Below, one piece after another: positions 1 through 8,805 of a stretch of 18,318 nt of DNA. Each line of letters starts with the position of its first letter. Within the stretch, counting starts at the first letter, position 1. The notes under the pieces were generated by a model that did no database searches, was not told the origin of the DNA, and saw only the letters and a list, made by a program, of their open reading frames with translations. The position numbers were made by a program, and so were the translations under genes. This stretch comes from Zygnema cylindricum (lineage: Eukaryota > Streptophyta > Zygnematophyceae > Zygnematales > Zygnemataceae): NCBI GenBank assembly GCA_037447655.1, contig JBBHKE010003485.1, positions 1 through 18,318 on the forward strand. The letters run 5' to 3'.

Positions 1-297
1 AACACTTCTACAGCAACAGCTAAATCCAGTAGGGTAAAATTCATAAAATAGATTAGGCTTCCCACTACTTGCCTGTAAGGAATAGTTTGCATGAACTTCT
101 GCTTCTCCATGACTTAATTCCTCATCTAAGACTATGACTCCTTCTTCCTCACTCCCCTCATTTCCCTTCTTTAACTCCATTGGAGTTGTACAACTATTAG
201 CTTTATCCATTTGAAATTTTTCCAGCATGTTCCCTATTGCTTCTTTTTGAGTCAATCTTATAATCTTTCTTTCTCGGTCTCTTTCTACTTGAATCAA
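1..297 (-). pseudogene. RT C-terminus / RNase H-proximal fragment of copia pol, copy D
   Basis: These bases align almost base for base with B 7376-7671 on the - strand, the linker between the RT palm and the RNase H domain. In B this stretch encodes the ILGIQVERDR region, the PMELKKGSEGS linker and the start of the VVGSLIYFMNC block. In D it carries several stops and frame changes and makes no continuous protein. It is directly fused to gag sequence by the internal deletion. Assignment is by homology to copies A and B in the same window. Confidence 0.75.
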
Positions 298-301
298 ATT
301 C

Positions 302-1267
302 TCGGGGTTCCACCTGTCTGCCCCTCTTTTAACCGAAGTTCGGTTAGCTAAGTGCACTCTGCCATATAGTGCCCTTGTTTCTTACATAAATGACATAAAC
401 CTTTGGGAGCCCTTGGTCCGAACTTGTCGGTCTGATTTTACTACTCCCTCCCTCCGTAATTTTTGACCGGTCTTTGGGAATCCTTGATCCTCCATTTGGT
501 CCAGCTGCCAAGGCTTGCCCACTCTTTCCTCCCCTTCGGATCCAAATCGTATTCTCCCTGACGAGAATCTTCCCTACCACTGAGTTTCATATCCACCTTG
601 AGTCGGGCAAGTCCTGCACACGGTTGACTGTGTTGTCGAACTCATCAGGTAACTTCATCAGTATACAGTTTACCTTTTCTTTTTCACTAAAATCTTTTCT
701 AGCACTCTCTAGCTCCATGAGAAGTGTAGCAAGCTCATTGCAAAAATCCAACATCTTCCCCCGTTTGTATACATACTCCTTAACTTTCTGATCAGCCAAC
801 TGTTATTGCTCAATCGTACCAATTCAGTACATCTATATGACAGCCATCCAAAGATCGAATGCCTTTTCTACTTGCAAATGAGGACATGCAAGTCCTTGAG
901 TAAGATGGCAGAGGATGAAGTGTTTTGCCGCCATATTGTTGAAGTCCCAGGTATCAGTATCATTCTCCTCGTTCCTCGGAATAAGTGACATGAATGCCGA
1001 ACCAGTTACTATTGGTGTGGTCGTCTCCTTCTCCTTTCTTTTGTCCACCACCTCTCTTTCCTTTGTCTCCTCCGTTGAAGATGGATCTGCATCTTTAGTG
1101 AATATGCCTCCTGTAAACCTTAGAGGTATCCTAAGACTCGATGGACGCCTCACCCGTCCACTCACTATTCCCCAAAACCGTTTCTCACATAGAGCTCCTA
1201 TTATCATACTTTCCCAGTATATGAAGCCAACTCCATTGAACATAGGCACCCTAGATGGTGGGCCCAT
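302..1267 (-). pseudogene. Copia gag (capsid/nucleocapsid) remnant, copy D
   Basis: Gag would package the element RNA into cytoplasmic virus-like particles. The probable start is the ATG at 1267-1265, inside the primer binding site, giving MGPPSRVPMFNGVGFIYWES; an 'FNG..F.YW' block close to the start is typical of copia gag. The open stretch reaches 833, then continues after frame changes with a KVNCILMKLPDEFDN block (587-799). The zinc knuckle is intact at 354-395 (CHLCKKQGHYMAEC, C-x2-C-x4-H-x4-C), the best preserved of the three copies, but stops lie just upstream of it in its frame. The open frame also extends upstream into the LTR to an earlier ATG at 1315; I prefer the primer-site ATG because it is conserved in all three copies. 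Confidence 0.8.
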
Positions 1268-1270
1268 AAC
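1259..1270 (-). promoter_or_regulatory. Primer binding site (initiator tRNA-Met anticodon arm), copy D
   Basis: The + strand reads TGGGCCCATAAC, identical to the anticodon arm of eukaryotic initiator tRNA-Met, so the element RNA is complementary to it. It lies one base inside the LTR boundary (LTR starts at 1272), the expected place for a minus-strand primer site. Priming by an internal (half) tRNA is known for Drosophila copia; its use here is inferred. Confidence 0.8.
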
Positions 1271-1271
1271 T

Positions 1272-2337
1272 TGCAACTCTGAGACCTCCATAGGACCTGA
1301 AAGTAAGCAGCTCACACGAAGCCTCTAGGATAACCCTGACACCTTTGTCTTTCAGGACGAATAACCACCACCTTGACAAACAAAAACTCTTACCACCTTC
1401 TTCTCGTGAGAACAAGACTTCCTTGAGTCGATAGCAAAAAGAATCTCTGAATTTGCTCCCCTGAGCAGTAAGTTATGGAGGGTCAAAGTTGACCTTTTGT
1501 TCACAAGCTCTCTAGGATAGAAGGTTATATCTACAATTTTTCTAAGTCCTATCTCTCTCACAAACTCTATCTATTGATGTACATAACCAATCATATTACA
1601 CTTTCGTACATAAAATTACATCTGCCGGTGTACTTTATGTACGGAAACTGTACGACATGGCCTAAAAGTCGACACATGTTATATTCGGGTTCGGGCTCGT
1701 AATCCTCGGGGATGCCGCGATCGAACGTTATTTTTCCACGTGTCATCCGAAATGGCGATGACCACAAACCGTCGAAATTCTCTTCCGCTATCTCGACTTT
1801 CTTCCTGGTCGTCCGATTGAATGCAGATTTCAATCGTAGCTGTAATAAATACTTGCGCGGTATTTGTTTTAATAAAGTAATAAATCCATGAAACTAGTTT
1901 CTTACACATACCGTAATCCGTACTTTTACATAACTGGATATTTGTATCCCGTAAACAGTTGTAGTAAAATGAGTTATCGTACGTAATAATATTTAAATAA
2001 ATATCAAACCCTATATCATACATCAGTAGTCTTAGACTTAACGGCTACGACTACCAACTACCGGCTTTCTTTCTTTTAGCAGGTACCAGGATCAAATCCC
2101 GGTTTTGACATCTATCCTTTTAGTAAATAAACTACTTATCGGTATATAAACTAATCTATTTCTCGTAAACCTCTGGATAGCCAAGGTAGCCATGGCTATA
2201 GCTTCCACTCCAACTTCACAGTGACTGCGAGAAGTGTGGGAGTTTGGAGAGAGAAGTTAGAGATAGACTGCCTCGGCTTCTTTCTGTATTTTAATATAGA
2301 CCTAGAAAATATTTAAAAGGAACGATCAATTTCTACA
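1272..2337 (-). repeat. 5' LTR of copy D
   Basis: A 1066-base repeat with TG...CA ends (TGCAACTCTGAG at one end, TTTCTACA at the other), homologous along its length to 3499-4532, 5779-6778, 11128-12191, 16280-17307 and in part 17684-18318. It belongs with the LTRs of B more than with those of A. It contains CACGTG at 1737-1742, a cluster of GTAC words near 1600-1655 and a T-arm-like block at 2086-2102. LTRs carry the promoter and poly(A) signals; the exact U3/R/U5 limits cannot be read here. Confidence 0.9.
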
Positions 2338-2339
2338 CC

Positions 2340-3163
2340 TTTGCTAAAGAACCATTCTCACCTACTCTAGAAACCGCCTCCAGCATCACAGTTGAGGCAC
2401 TAACAATCCTAGAGAAGAGCATTCAAGAAACTTATAGGGTCAAGGAGCGGTGATCAATACTGTCCACCTAGCTTCCAGATCTAATGCGTGACACCAAATC
2501 TGCGGATCCAACTTAATTTGAGCAATATGCACATGCATTACAGCCCTTCAGAATAAGCGAAACTCACTCTCTCTCCAAGAAATCACTCTTGAAGAGCGCG
2601 ACATCCTTACACCGCACATAAGTTTTTTGGATAACAAACTAGGGGTATTCATAGTTAATGGGTTTGCTCCGGCATTACCTCTCATCGACAACGATGCTAA
2701 ACCAATTATCCTTGGGTCAGATTTTGCAGTCAAAATAGGTCTTACAGCAGAGAGATTACAACCTACAACCACACGCGCAGGCACCACAGAACTGGTCCTC
2801 GGAATTACAAAGGAACTAGTCTGTTTCGAGTTCCAAAGTCATTCAGAGACAGATTTCGCACAGATATATGCCTACGCGTTGGTCACAAAGTGTAGTGATT
2901 ATGAATGCCTTGTTTACCAATACGTGATTTTCCGCGTAGGGGGGGGGGGGGTTGATATGCACGATCAAACATTTTCGTACAGACTGGACAATTTTCCAAA
3001 ACGAAAAATCTGCTTACCTCTTATCTCAGCCCGGCACCCCATGCATACTACAGCTCATTCCGCGCTGATCTTGCCTGCCTATGCCGTAGTTGGCATAAGA
3101 GTGGATATTGTTGAATCTTTAACAGCGAAAGAAATCTCGTTAGATCCTCTAGGAATACCATAA
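2340..3163 (+). pseudogene. Retropepsin-like aspartic protease region of element E
   Basis: The longest open part runs to a TAA at 3161-3163 and reads LEERDILTPHI, then FIVNGFAPALPLIDNDAKP and ILGSDFAVKIGL. This matches the retropepsin layout: an active-site segment of type L-I-D-S/T-G-A, here changed to LIDNDA, followed by the 'ILG.D' segment. Downstream VDMHDQTFSYR and the LPAYAVVGIR block resemble the protease-to-next-domain linker of gypsy-like pol proteins. Upstream coding (2340-2450, another frame) is joined through frameshifts near 2450-2580. A run of 13 G lies inside the frame at 2939-2951. The catalytic Asp remains but its neighbours are lost, so the protease is probably dead. In a working element it would cut the polyprotein inside the particle. 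Confidence 0.6.
2939..2951 (+). repeat. Homopolymer G13
   Basis: Thirteen consecutive G lie within the protease-region open frame of element E, coding a short Gly run. At its present length the frame stays open on both sides. Such a run is prone to slippage and to sequencing or assembly error. Confidence 0.9.
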
Positions 3164-3336
3164 ATATTTAGCACACCCGGATTTATCATAAATTCTTCAA
3201 ATTTTGACCAACTTCATAAGTTCACGGTACCAATTCCATTATCAAGTATTCCGAATCCACCCTCCATTACAATGGATCTGTCTAAGTTCTTGCCCATTAA
3301 TTGGAAACTGTCAATTTGCAACCTCACCAAAACGGT
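3164..3336 (+). other. Linker between protease and methyltransferase of element E
   Basis: After the stop at 3161-3163 the same frame stays readable and coding-like to about 3337, including DLSKFLPINWKLSICNLTKT. A frame change then leads into the methyltransferase frame near 3330-3340. I recognise no domain here. It is probably the spacer joining the two domains of one polyprotein. Confidence 0.45.
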
Positions 3337-3498
3337 CTCTTTATTTTACACCTTTTTGTAGGAATATGAACTTCACTCCTCTCTTATTTACGAAACGGTC
3401 TTCTTGTAAAGCATTACTATTCCGTAGATATTAACCCCTTAGGCAGACACGCTTAGTTGCATCACTATCAAATCTTACACGAACAGTACCCCCATCTC
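3337..3498 (+). pseudogene. C5-cytosine DNA methyltransferase, N-terminal part (motifs I-II), element E
   Basis: Reading from 3337 gives HLFVGI, stop, TSL (3349-3378), the SAM-binding motif I pattern 'LF.GIG.gl' with one Gly codon now TGA (3367-3369). It continues into LRNGLLVKHYYSVDINP (3388-3438), where YYSVDINP at 3415-3438 fits motif II, whose acidic residue binds the SAM ribose. A second stop (TAG) lies at 3454-3456. Copy A then interrupts the frame at 3498; the same frame resumes at 17308. C5 methyltransferases transfer a methyl group from SAM to cytosine C5. Alone this half would be weak evidence; with the right half it is convincing. Confidence 0.75.
3494..3498. repeat. Target-site duplication of copy A, left copy (ATCTC)
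   Basis: ATCTC sits directly before the TG of the A 3' LTR at 3499 and recurs exactly after the A 5' LTR at 17308-17312. Five bases is the usual duplication size for copia elements. It fixes A as one insertion 13.8 kb long, later enlarged by insertions inside it. Confidence 0.9.
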
Positions 3499-4532
3499 TG
3501 CAACTGTGAGACCTCGATAGGTCCTTAGAGTATGTAGCTCACACGAAGCCTCTAAGATAACCCTGACCCTTTTATGTCTCAGCAAGAATAACTGCCACCC
3601 TGGCGGACAAAATCTTTGACCACCTACACCCGTGTAAAGGCAAGACTCTCCTATGTTGATTGAAAAAAGAATCTTTAAATTTGCTCCCCTAAGCAGTAAG
3701 TTATGAAGGGTCAAAGTTGACCTTTTATACTGAAGTTCTCTAAGAGAGGGTCCAATCTATCAAATTTTTAAGAGTCCTATCTCTCTCTTAAACTCTATCT
3801 AATGAAGTACGGCACCAATCATAATAGTGTAATTTACATAAAGGTACAGTTGTCGTTGTACTCTATGTACGACCATTATACGACATGGCCAAAAAGTCGA
3901 CACAGGTCATTTTTGGATTCGTTCTTGGAATCCCTGGAGATGCCATAATCTAATGTGATTGTGCCACGTGGCGATTGATATGACATCAACCGCAAACCGC
4001 CAAAAACCTAATGCGTGATCTCGGCATGCTTTGTGGCCGTCCGATTAACCCGGATTACAATCGTGGCCGTCATAAATACTTGCGCAATATTTGTTGCCCC
4101 TTTGAAACAAAATGGGCGGTATCCGTTTCAAATGTGGTGTTCGCCGTACATTACAAACTTTATCTATGTCTAAATATCCCATTGAATCAAGATAGCTGAC
4201 GTGTTAACATTTAAATAACTATCAAACCCCTATATCATATATCTCCTGTTTAGACTAGTTGACTAAGGCTACCGGCTACCGGCTACTTTGACGGTTGGCG
4301 GGTTTCAAGTTCAAATCTTGGGCAAGCGAAGTTTTTTTTGTAAAAACCTATTAACCTAATATTCATCCCCGTCGGGATAGCATAGGCGGCCATGGCTCTA
4401 TCTCCCTCTCTAACTTTCAGTGACTGCGACAAGTGTGGGAGCTAGAGAGAGGAGTTAGAGGCGGACTGCTTCTGCTTCTTTTCTGCATTTTACAAAACCT
4501 AGAAAATACTAAAATAACCTTTAATTTCTACA
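3499..4532 (-). repeat. 3' LTR of copy A
   Basis: A 1034-base repeat with TG (3499) and CA (4531-4532) ends, pairing with 16280-17307. It has CACGTG at 3965-3970, a T-arm-like CAAG-TTCAAAT-CTTG block at 4306-4320 followed by T8 at 4332-4339, and the GTAC-rich segment near 3805-3885. It is followed on its internal side by a polypurine tract. Confidence 0.93.
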
Positions 4533-4546
4533 CTCCCCTTATTTTC
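4533..4546 (-). promoter_or_regulatory. Polypurine tract of copy A
   Basis: On the - strand the bases abutting the 3' LTR read GAAAATAAGGGGAG, a purine run ending one step from the LTR TG. This is the plus-strand primer position of LTR retrotransposons. The same site in B is interrupted by a C. Confidence 0.75.
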
Positions 4547-5240
4547 TAGTCACTCTTTATTTTAAGACCACACTTCTCCTGGCAGAAAAATTAGTTTAGG
4601 GGAAGGAACAGGTTTGGTCATCATATCTGCTACCATTTCACTATCTAGTTTATACTCTAAACTGATTATCTTGTTTTCTACTTTCTCCCTAACAAAGCTA
4701 AGTCTAATGTCTATGTGTTTGGCTTTAAAGTGATGTTTAAGATTGGCAGAAATGGCAATGGCAGCCTGATTATCACAAATCACTTTTTGGACACCACTCT
4801 TAAGATGACCAAGCTCACCAAGCAAAGACTTAACCCACGTTAATTCTTTTACAACAGAGTAAGAAGCCATCTACTCAGCCTCTATGGTGGACTCACCAAT
4901 GACCTTTTGCTGCTTGTTGCTCCAGTAGCAAGCCCCATCACCCACATAGAATATATATCAAGATGTGCATCTCCTCATAGGAGAAACCCGATAGCTGGAA
5001 TCACTCCAAGTTGTGATGTCAGTATTGTTCCCACCCAAAGACAACCATAGATCCCTAGTCCCTATGAGATATCTAAGGACTCTCTTAGCTGCCTCCCAAT
5101 CTTTCTTAGTGGGAGCATTCAGACTCCTACTTAGTACTCCTACAGCTGCGGCTTTATCCGAACGAGAACAATTAATGAAATATATTAGGCTACCCACTAC
5201 TTGTCTATAAAGGATGGTCTGCATAAATTTTTTCTCTTCC
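4547..5240 (-). pseudogene. RNase H domain and pol C-terminus, copy A
   Basis: Two open stretches on the - strand make up the C-terminal pol region. The first, 5248-4958, reads FMQTILYRQVVGSLIYF, KDWEAAKRVLRYLIGT and TTWSDSSY, the start of the RNase H fold with its first Asp. The second, 4870-4562, reads VVKELTWVKSLLGEL, CDNQAAIAIS, KHIDIRLSFVRE and VADMMTKP, the standard copia C-terminus. They are separated by a damaged segment (4871-4957) where the catalytic 'EAEY' block runs into a stop. RNase H removes the RNA template during cDNA synthesis. Insertion X starts just upstream, after about 5240. Confidence 0.88.
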
Positions 5241-5778
5241 TGGCCCACCTATGTTGTTCTACGACCACTGGAGTTGGTGGAGCATCAGCAATAGTAGTGG
5301 AAGTAGACATAATCTTACTCACAAAAGCTTATCAGGAATCCTATCAAACAGCTGTTTTCTACAGCTCAACAAATCTGATTCAATTAACCAAACTAATTCA
5401 AACTATAACAAAGTATAGAATATCACAAAGACTGATAACTCCCAACGTTTCAGCTCAATTAATCCAACATACACCAAGATATGCAACTCAAAAGTTTTCC
5501 AAAAACAGTTTGCAGATTCACAATCTGGAAGTCTGGATACATAAAATGTTCTACGTCCTAAGTCTTATACTCTTCACTCAGTTGTCCTACTACATAGTGC
5601 TGTACCGCCGATAGAAGTGTTCTTAAAATATACGTCCAAAAGAACTAAACTGCCACTAAGGTCTAAGTGCTCCTGATCACGCTAAAACTAATCTATCACT
5701 GTACAATCAATATTACTAAGAATATTATACAGGTGATTTGTTCAAATAATTCTCGCCAAGCTGAGTGACAATTGATTG
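5240..5778 (-). mobile_element. Unclassified insertion X, left part
   Basis: At about 5240 homology to copies B and D stops inside the pol linker of A, and it resumes only at about 12630. After removal of B, X is roughly 0.97 kb. It shows no copia LTR homology and no recognisable protein domain. On the - strand there is a promoter/leader-like AT-rich part, an ATG at 5310-5308 opening a short frame (MSTSTTIADAPPTPVVVEQH) that runs to the A junction, and GTGAGT a few bases before that ATG, which looks like a splice donor. One reading is a truncated LTR plus the first gag codons of another retroelement family; another is captured host 5' gene sequence. I found no clear terminal repeats or target duplication. 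Confidence 0.5.
5774..5778. repeat. Target-site duplication of copy B, left copy (GATTG)
   Basis: GATTG directly precedes the TG of the B 3' LTR and recurs exactly at 12192-12196 after its 5' LTR. This shows that B inserted as one unit into X. Confidence 0.92.
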
Positions 5779-6778
5779 TGAAACTCTCAAACCTCCATAA
5801 GTCCTCAGAATGGATAGCTTCCAAGAAGCCTCTAGGATAACCCTAACCCTTTGTGTTTCAGCAACAACAATTGCCACCCTGGAAGACAAAAACTCTGACC
5901 ACCTTAACCTCGTGTATGCAAGACTCCCTTCAATCTATAGCAAAAAGAATCTCTGAATTTTCTCCCTTGAGCAGTAAGTTATGGAGGGTCACAGATGACC
6001 TTTTGTACAGAAGCTCTCTAGGAGAGAGGGTCCTATCTACAAATTTTTCTAAGTCTTATCTCTCTCACAGATTCTATCTACTAATGTACGGAGTCAATCA
6101 TATAACAATTGCGTACACAAAAGTACACCTGCCGGTGTACTTTATGTACGGACACCGTACGACATGCCCTAAATGTCGACACGTGGTATATACGGATTTG
6201 CTCCCTTAATCCTCGGAGATGTCGCGATCCAATGTTATTCTGCCACGTGTCATCGGATGTGGCGATGACCAAAAACCGCCGAAATCCTTTTCCGCGATCT
6301 CGGCATTCATTTCGGCTGTCTGATTAAATGCACATTTAATCGTAGCCATAATAAATATTTGCGCGGTATTCGTTTCGCTATTGAAACAAATGCGCGGTAC
6401 ATGTTTCTTGTCCGTATCTTGATTCGTACTTTTACATTCTTGGATTTATGTATCTCGTAAACAGTTTCAGTTAAATGAATTATCCTACGTGGTAATGTTT
6501 AATTAAATATCAAACAATCCGGCGGGTACCATGATCAAATCCTGGATGCAGCATATATTCTTTTAGTAAATACACCCCTAACGGTAAATAAACATATATA
6601 TTTCCCGTAAACCTTGAGAGAGCCTAGGTAGCCATGGCTCAAGCTTCCTCTCCAATTTCTCAGTGACAGGAACAAGTTTGAGAGTGGGAGAGAGAAGTTA
6701 GAGATAGACTGCTCGGTATCTTTCTATATTTCTATTTAGACCTAGGAAATACTTAAAAACGGACCATTAATTTCTACA
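5779..6778 (-). repeat. 3' LTR of copy B
   Basis: A 1000-base LTR with TG (5779) and CA (6777-6778) ends. Compared with its partner at 11128-12191 it lacks about 64 bases near 6516, removing the segment that in the partner holds the GGCTACCG... block upstream of the T-arm-like motif. It keeps two CACGTG sites (6180-6185 and 6244-6249) and a dense GTAC cluster at 6111-6162. Confidence 0.94.
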
Positions 6779-6791
6779 CTCCTGTTATTTT
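6779..6791 (-). promoter_or_regulatory. Degenerate polypurine tract of copy B
   Basis: The - strand reads AAAATAACAGGAG next to the 3' LTR. It is the counterpart of the A tract but carries CA where A has GG, interrupting the purine run. Confidence 0.6.
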
Positions 6792-7596
6792 CTAGTCAAT
6801 CTTTAATTTCACACCACACTTCTCTCTGCAGAAAATTAGCTTAGGGGAAGGCATAGGTTTGGTCATCATATCTACTACCATTTCACTATCTGGTCGGTAC
6901 TCTAAACTGATTATTTTGTTTTATACTTTCTCTCTAACAAAGCTGAGTCTAATGTCCATGTGTTTAGCTTGAAAATGATGTTTATGATTGGCAGAAATAG
7001 CGATTGGTGCCTGATTATCACAAAAAAAAATTCTGCACACCACTATTAAGGTGACTGAGCTCACCAAGCAAAGACTTGACCCACATCAATTCTTTTACAA
7101 CAGAGCAAGAGGCCATATACTCAACCTCCATGGTGGATTGAGCAATAAATTTTTGTTGTTTGCTACTCCAACTGCAAGCCCCATCACCCACATATAATAT
7201 ATATCCAGAAGTATATCTCCTCATCGGAGCATCACCATAACTGGCATCACTCCAAATAGTGATGTCAGTATTCTCCCCACCCAAATGCAACCATAGATCC
7301 CTAGTTCCTATCAAATATCTAAGGACTCACTTAGCTGCCTCCCAATCATTTTTAGTGGGAGCATTTAGAATTCTACTCAGCACTCCTATAGCTGCAGCTA
7401 AATCCGGCCGGGTACAATTCATAAAATAGATTAGACTTCCCACTACTTACCTGTAAGGAATAGTCTGCATGAACTTCTGTTCTTCAGGAAATAATTCCTC
7501 GTCTAAGACTATGTCTCTATCTTCCTCACTTCCCTCACTTCCCTTCTTCAACTCCATTGGAGTTGTACAACTATTAGCTTTATCCATCTCAATTTT
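6792..7596 (-). pseudogene. RNase H domain and RT-RNase H linker, copy B
   Basis: The open stretch 7314-7018 reads IGTRDLWLHLGGENTD, IWSDASYGDAP, YTSGYILYVGDGACSWSSKQ and VEYMASCSVVKEL, which is the copia RNase H fold with its Asp and Glu positions (WSDAS; EVEY for the usual EAEY). A run of nine A at 7022-7030 shifts the frame where A still reads CDNQAA, so the last catalytic block and the C-terminus (6792-7017) are out of frame. Upstream, the linker (7315-7596) has two stops where A keeps the frame. Confidence 0.87.
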
Positions 7597-8574
7597 TTAA
7601 AGCATGTTCCCTATTGCCTTTTGAGTCAATCTTATAATCTTTCTTTTTCGGTCTCTTTCTACTTGAATTCCCAAAATATATTTTGCTTCCCCCATATTCT
7701 TCATTTCAAATCTCCCGTTAAGATTGGTTTGAAGTTTATTAATTTTTTCCATTGATTTACTTAAAACAAGCAAATCATCAACATAAATTGCAATAAATAT
7801 AAGTCCTTTCTCAATATCAAAAACATAGATTGAGTGATCTGAGCTGATCCGGATATATCCCAGACCGGTAAGAAACTCATCAAGCTTGTTATTCAATTGT
7901 CGAGGTGCCTGTTTCAAACCATAAAGAGATTTAATCAGCCGACATACTTTATTCTCCTCTCATTTCTCCACAAATCCTTCGGGTTGTCGCATGAAGATCT
8001 CCTCTTCCAATTCTCCATGCAAGAAGGCTATCTTGATGTCCATCTAGTGGACCTCCATGTCTTCCGCTGCTGCGAGACTGAAAAGTATGCGGACGGAGGG
8101 AAATCTGACGACAAGGGCAAAGGTTTCCTCGTAGTCAATTCCCTCTTTTTGTGTAAATCCCTTTGCCACTTATCAGGCCTCGTAGCTCTCAATCGTGTTA
8201 TCTGGGTTCAGTTTTAATTTGAAAACCCACTTACAACCAATTGGTTTTCGGTTAGGTGGATAATCCACCAGCTCCCAAGTATCGGTTGCCATAATTGAGG
8301 CCATCTCCTCATTGATGGCTGTCTTCCACCGGTTATTTTCTGGACAAGTCATCGCCTCTCCATAAGTTTGAGGTTCATCTTGATGAGATAGTTTTGTTAC
8401 CTTGTTATTAACCTGTTTTTTTTGCAATCTTTTGCTAATTCTCCTCCCCCCCTCATAATCTGAGGCCGGAATAGATGTTTCTCGTGTATTCTTTCGAACA
8501 ATCTCGGCTTCTCCCCTGTCCCTGTATTCCGAATCAATTTCCAGCACGTCTTCCGCTTCGGGTAGAGTTGTCAC
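7597..8574 (-). pseudogene. Reverse transcriptase, copy B
   Basis: RT copies element RNA into cDNA inside the particle. The N-terminal part (8574-8173) ends with INEEMASIMATDTWELV and KPIGCKWVFKLKLNPD, the standard copia RT opening. The middle (7918-8172, holding the finger region and motif A) is shifted and interrupted. The C-terminal part (7917-7597) reads LKQAPRQLNNKLDEFL, then IAIYVDDLLVLSKS with an intact YVDD box at 7774-7785, then MGEAKYILGIQVERDR. The catalytic Asp pair is present but the protein is split into at least three frames. Confidence 0.9.
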
Positions 8575-8805
8575 AAGAGTTTCCGCAGCCGAGGCCTTTT
8601 CGGTCTATTTTGAACCTGCAAGAATATGATCTTCTCTAACACCTGGATAGTTAGGAAGCTCAAAGTCATCGGAATTTTTTGACTCAAATCTGATTTTTAT
8701 TGACTTTGTATACTTTAAGGGATCAACAAACTTTCTTTCATCCATAACTACTAAATGCTTTTCTAAGATTATATCTTCCCTTTTAAGATCATAAACTCTA
8801 CATCT
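8575..8805 (-). pseudogene. Integrase C-terminal / integrase-RT linker, copy B
   Basis: The - strand here is readable as the low-complexity linker between integrase and RT (ERKFVDPLKYTKSIKI, DDFELPNYPG), broken by stops at both ends, including one near 8608. The same linker appears in A at about 13740-13960. It has no conserved catalytic motif. Confidence 0.6.

Larger units (their letters stand above)
1..2337 (-). mobile_element. Copia-type LTR retrotransposon, copy D (partial, internally deleted)
   Basis: This is the 5' part of a Ty1/copia element read on the - strand: 5' LTR 1272-2337, primer site 1259-1270, gag about 302-1267, then a jump straight to the RT/RNase H junction at 1-297. Comparison with complete copy B shows that the equivalent of about B 7672-10160 (gag C-terminus, protease, integrase, N-terminal RT) is missing, with the join near 297-302. 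The 3' end, 3' LTR and second target-site copy lie off the left edge. The 5 bases after the LTR (2338-2342, CCTTT) would be one half of the target duplication. D is inserted in element E upstream of its protease. Confidence 0.88.
2338..3498 (+). mobile_element. Element E, left part: protease and methyltransferase-encoding retroelement remnant
   Basis: This + strand block between copies D and A is not part of the copia family. It holds coding-like sequence: a lead-in frame (2340-2450), a retropepsin-like region (about 2520-3163), a linker, then the N-terminal part of a DNA methyltransferase (3337-3493). The block resumes at 17308 after removal of copy A and its ATCTC duplication, and ends again at 17683 where LTR C begins. 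No RT, integrase or LTR of E is visible, so the retroelement call rests on the protease next to the methylase. A Ty3/gypsy pol with a captured methylase is my preferred reading; the class is not proven. Confidence 0.6.

Noticed and set aside
1259-1270. A real initiator tRNA gene at the GGGCCCATAAC sites
   Set aside because: Only the anticodon-arm 12-mer is present; acceptor, D and T arms are absent, and the site is at the LTR edge in three copies.
915-1328. Long + strand open frame opposite copy D gag
   Set aside because: It is the mirror of the gag frame. Similar + strand frames appear opposite gag and protease in A (15130-15609, 14931-15359) and B (10339-10647, 10771-11130), which follows from homology, and none resembles a known protein.
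3475-3714. Small - strand frames at LTR starts (also 1352-1561 and 17641-17898), with a shared LLLRGAN word
   Set aside because: Shared because the LTRs are homologous; frames differ in length and are broken in other copies, so they are better explained as LTR sequence.
4011-4199. Small frame repeated at 16794-16997 (MRDLGM.. in both)
   Set aside because: It occurs in both LTRs of A because they are copies of each other. The B and D LTRs do not conserve it, so it is not a conserved gene.
5201-5614. A 137-codon + strand frame over the A/X junction
   Set aside because: It starts inside the A pol fragment in antisense and crosses the junction into X. It has no recognisable motif and no homologue in the other copies.
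6081-6327. Frames on both strands inside the B 3' LTR
   Set aside because: LTR sequence; the partner LTR does not keep the same frames.
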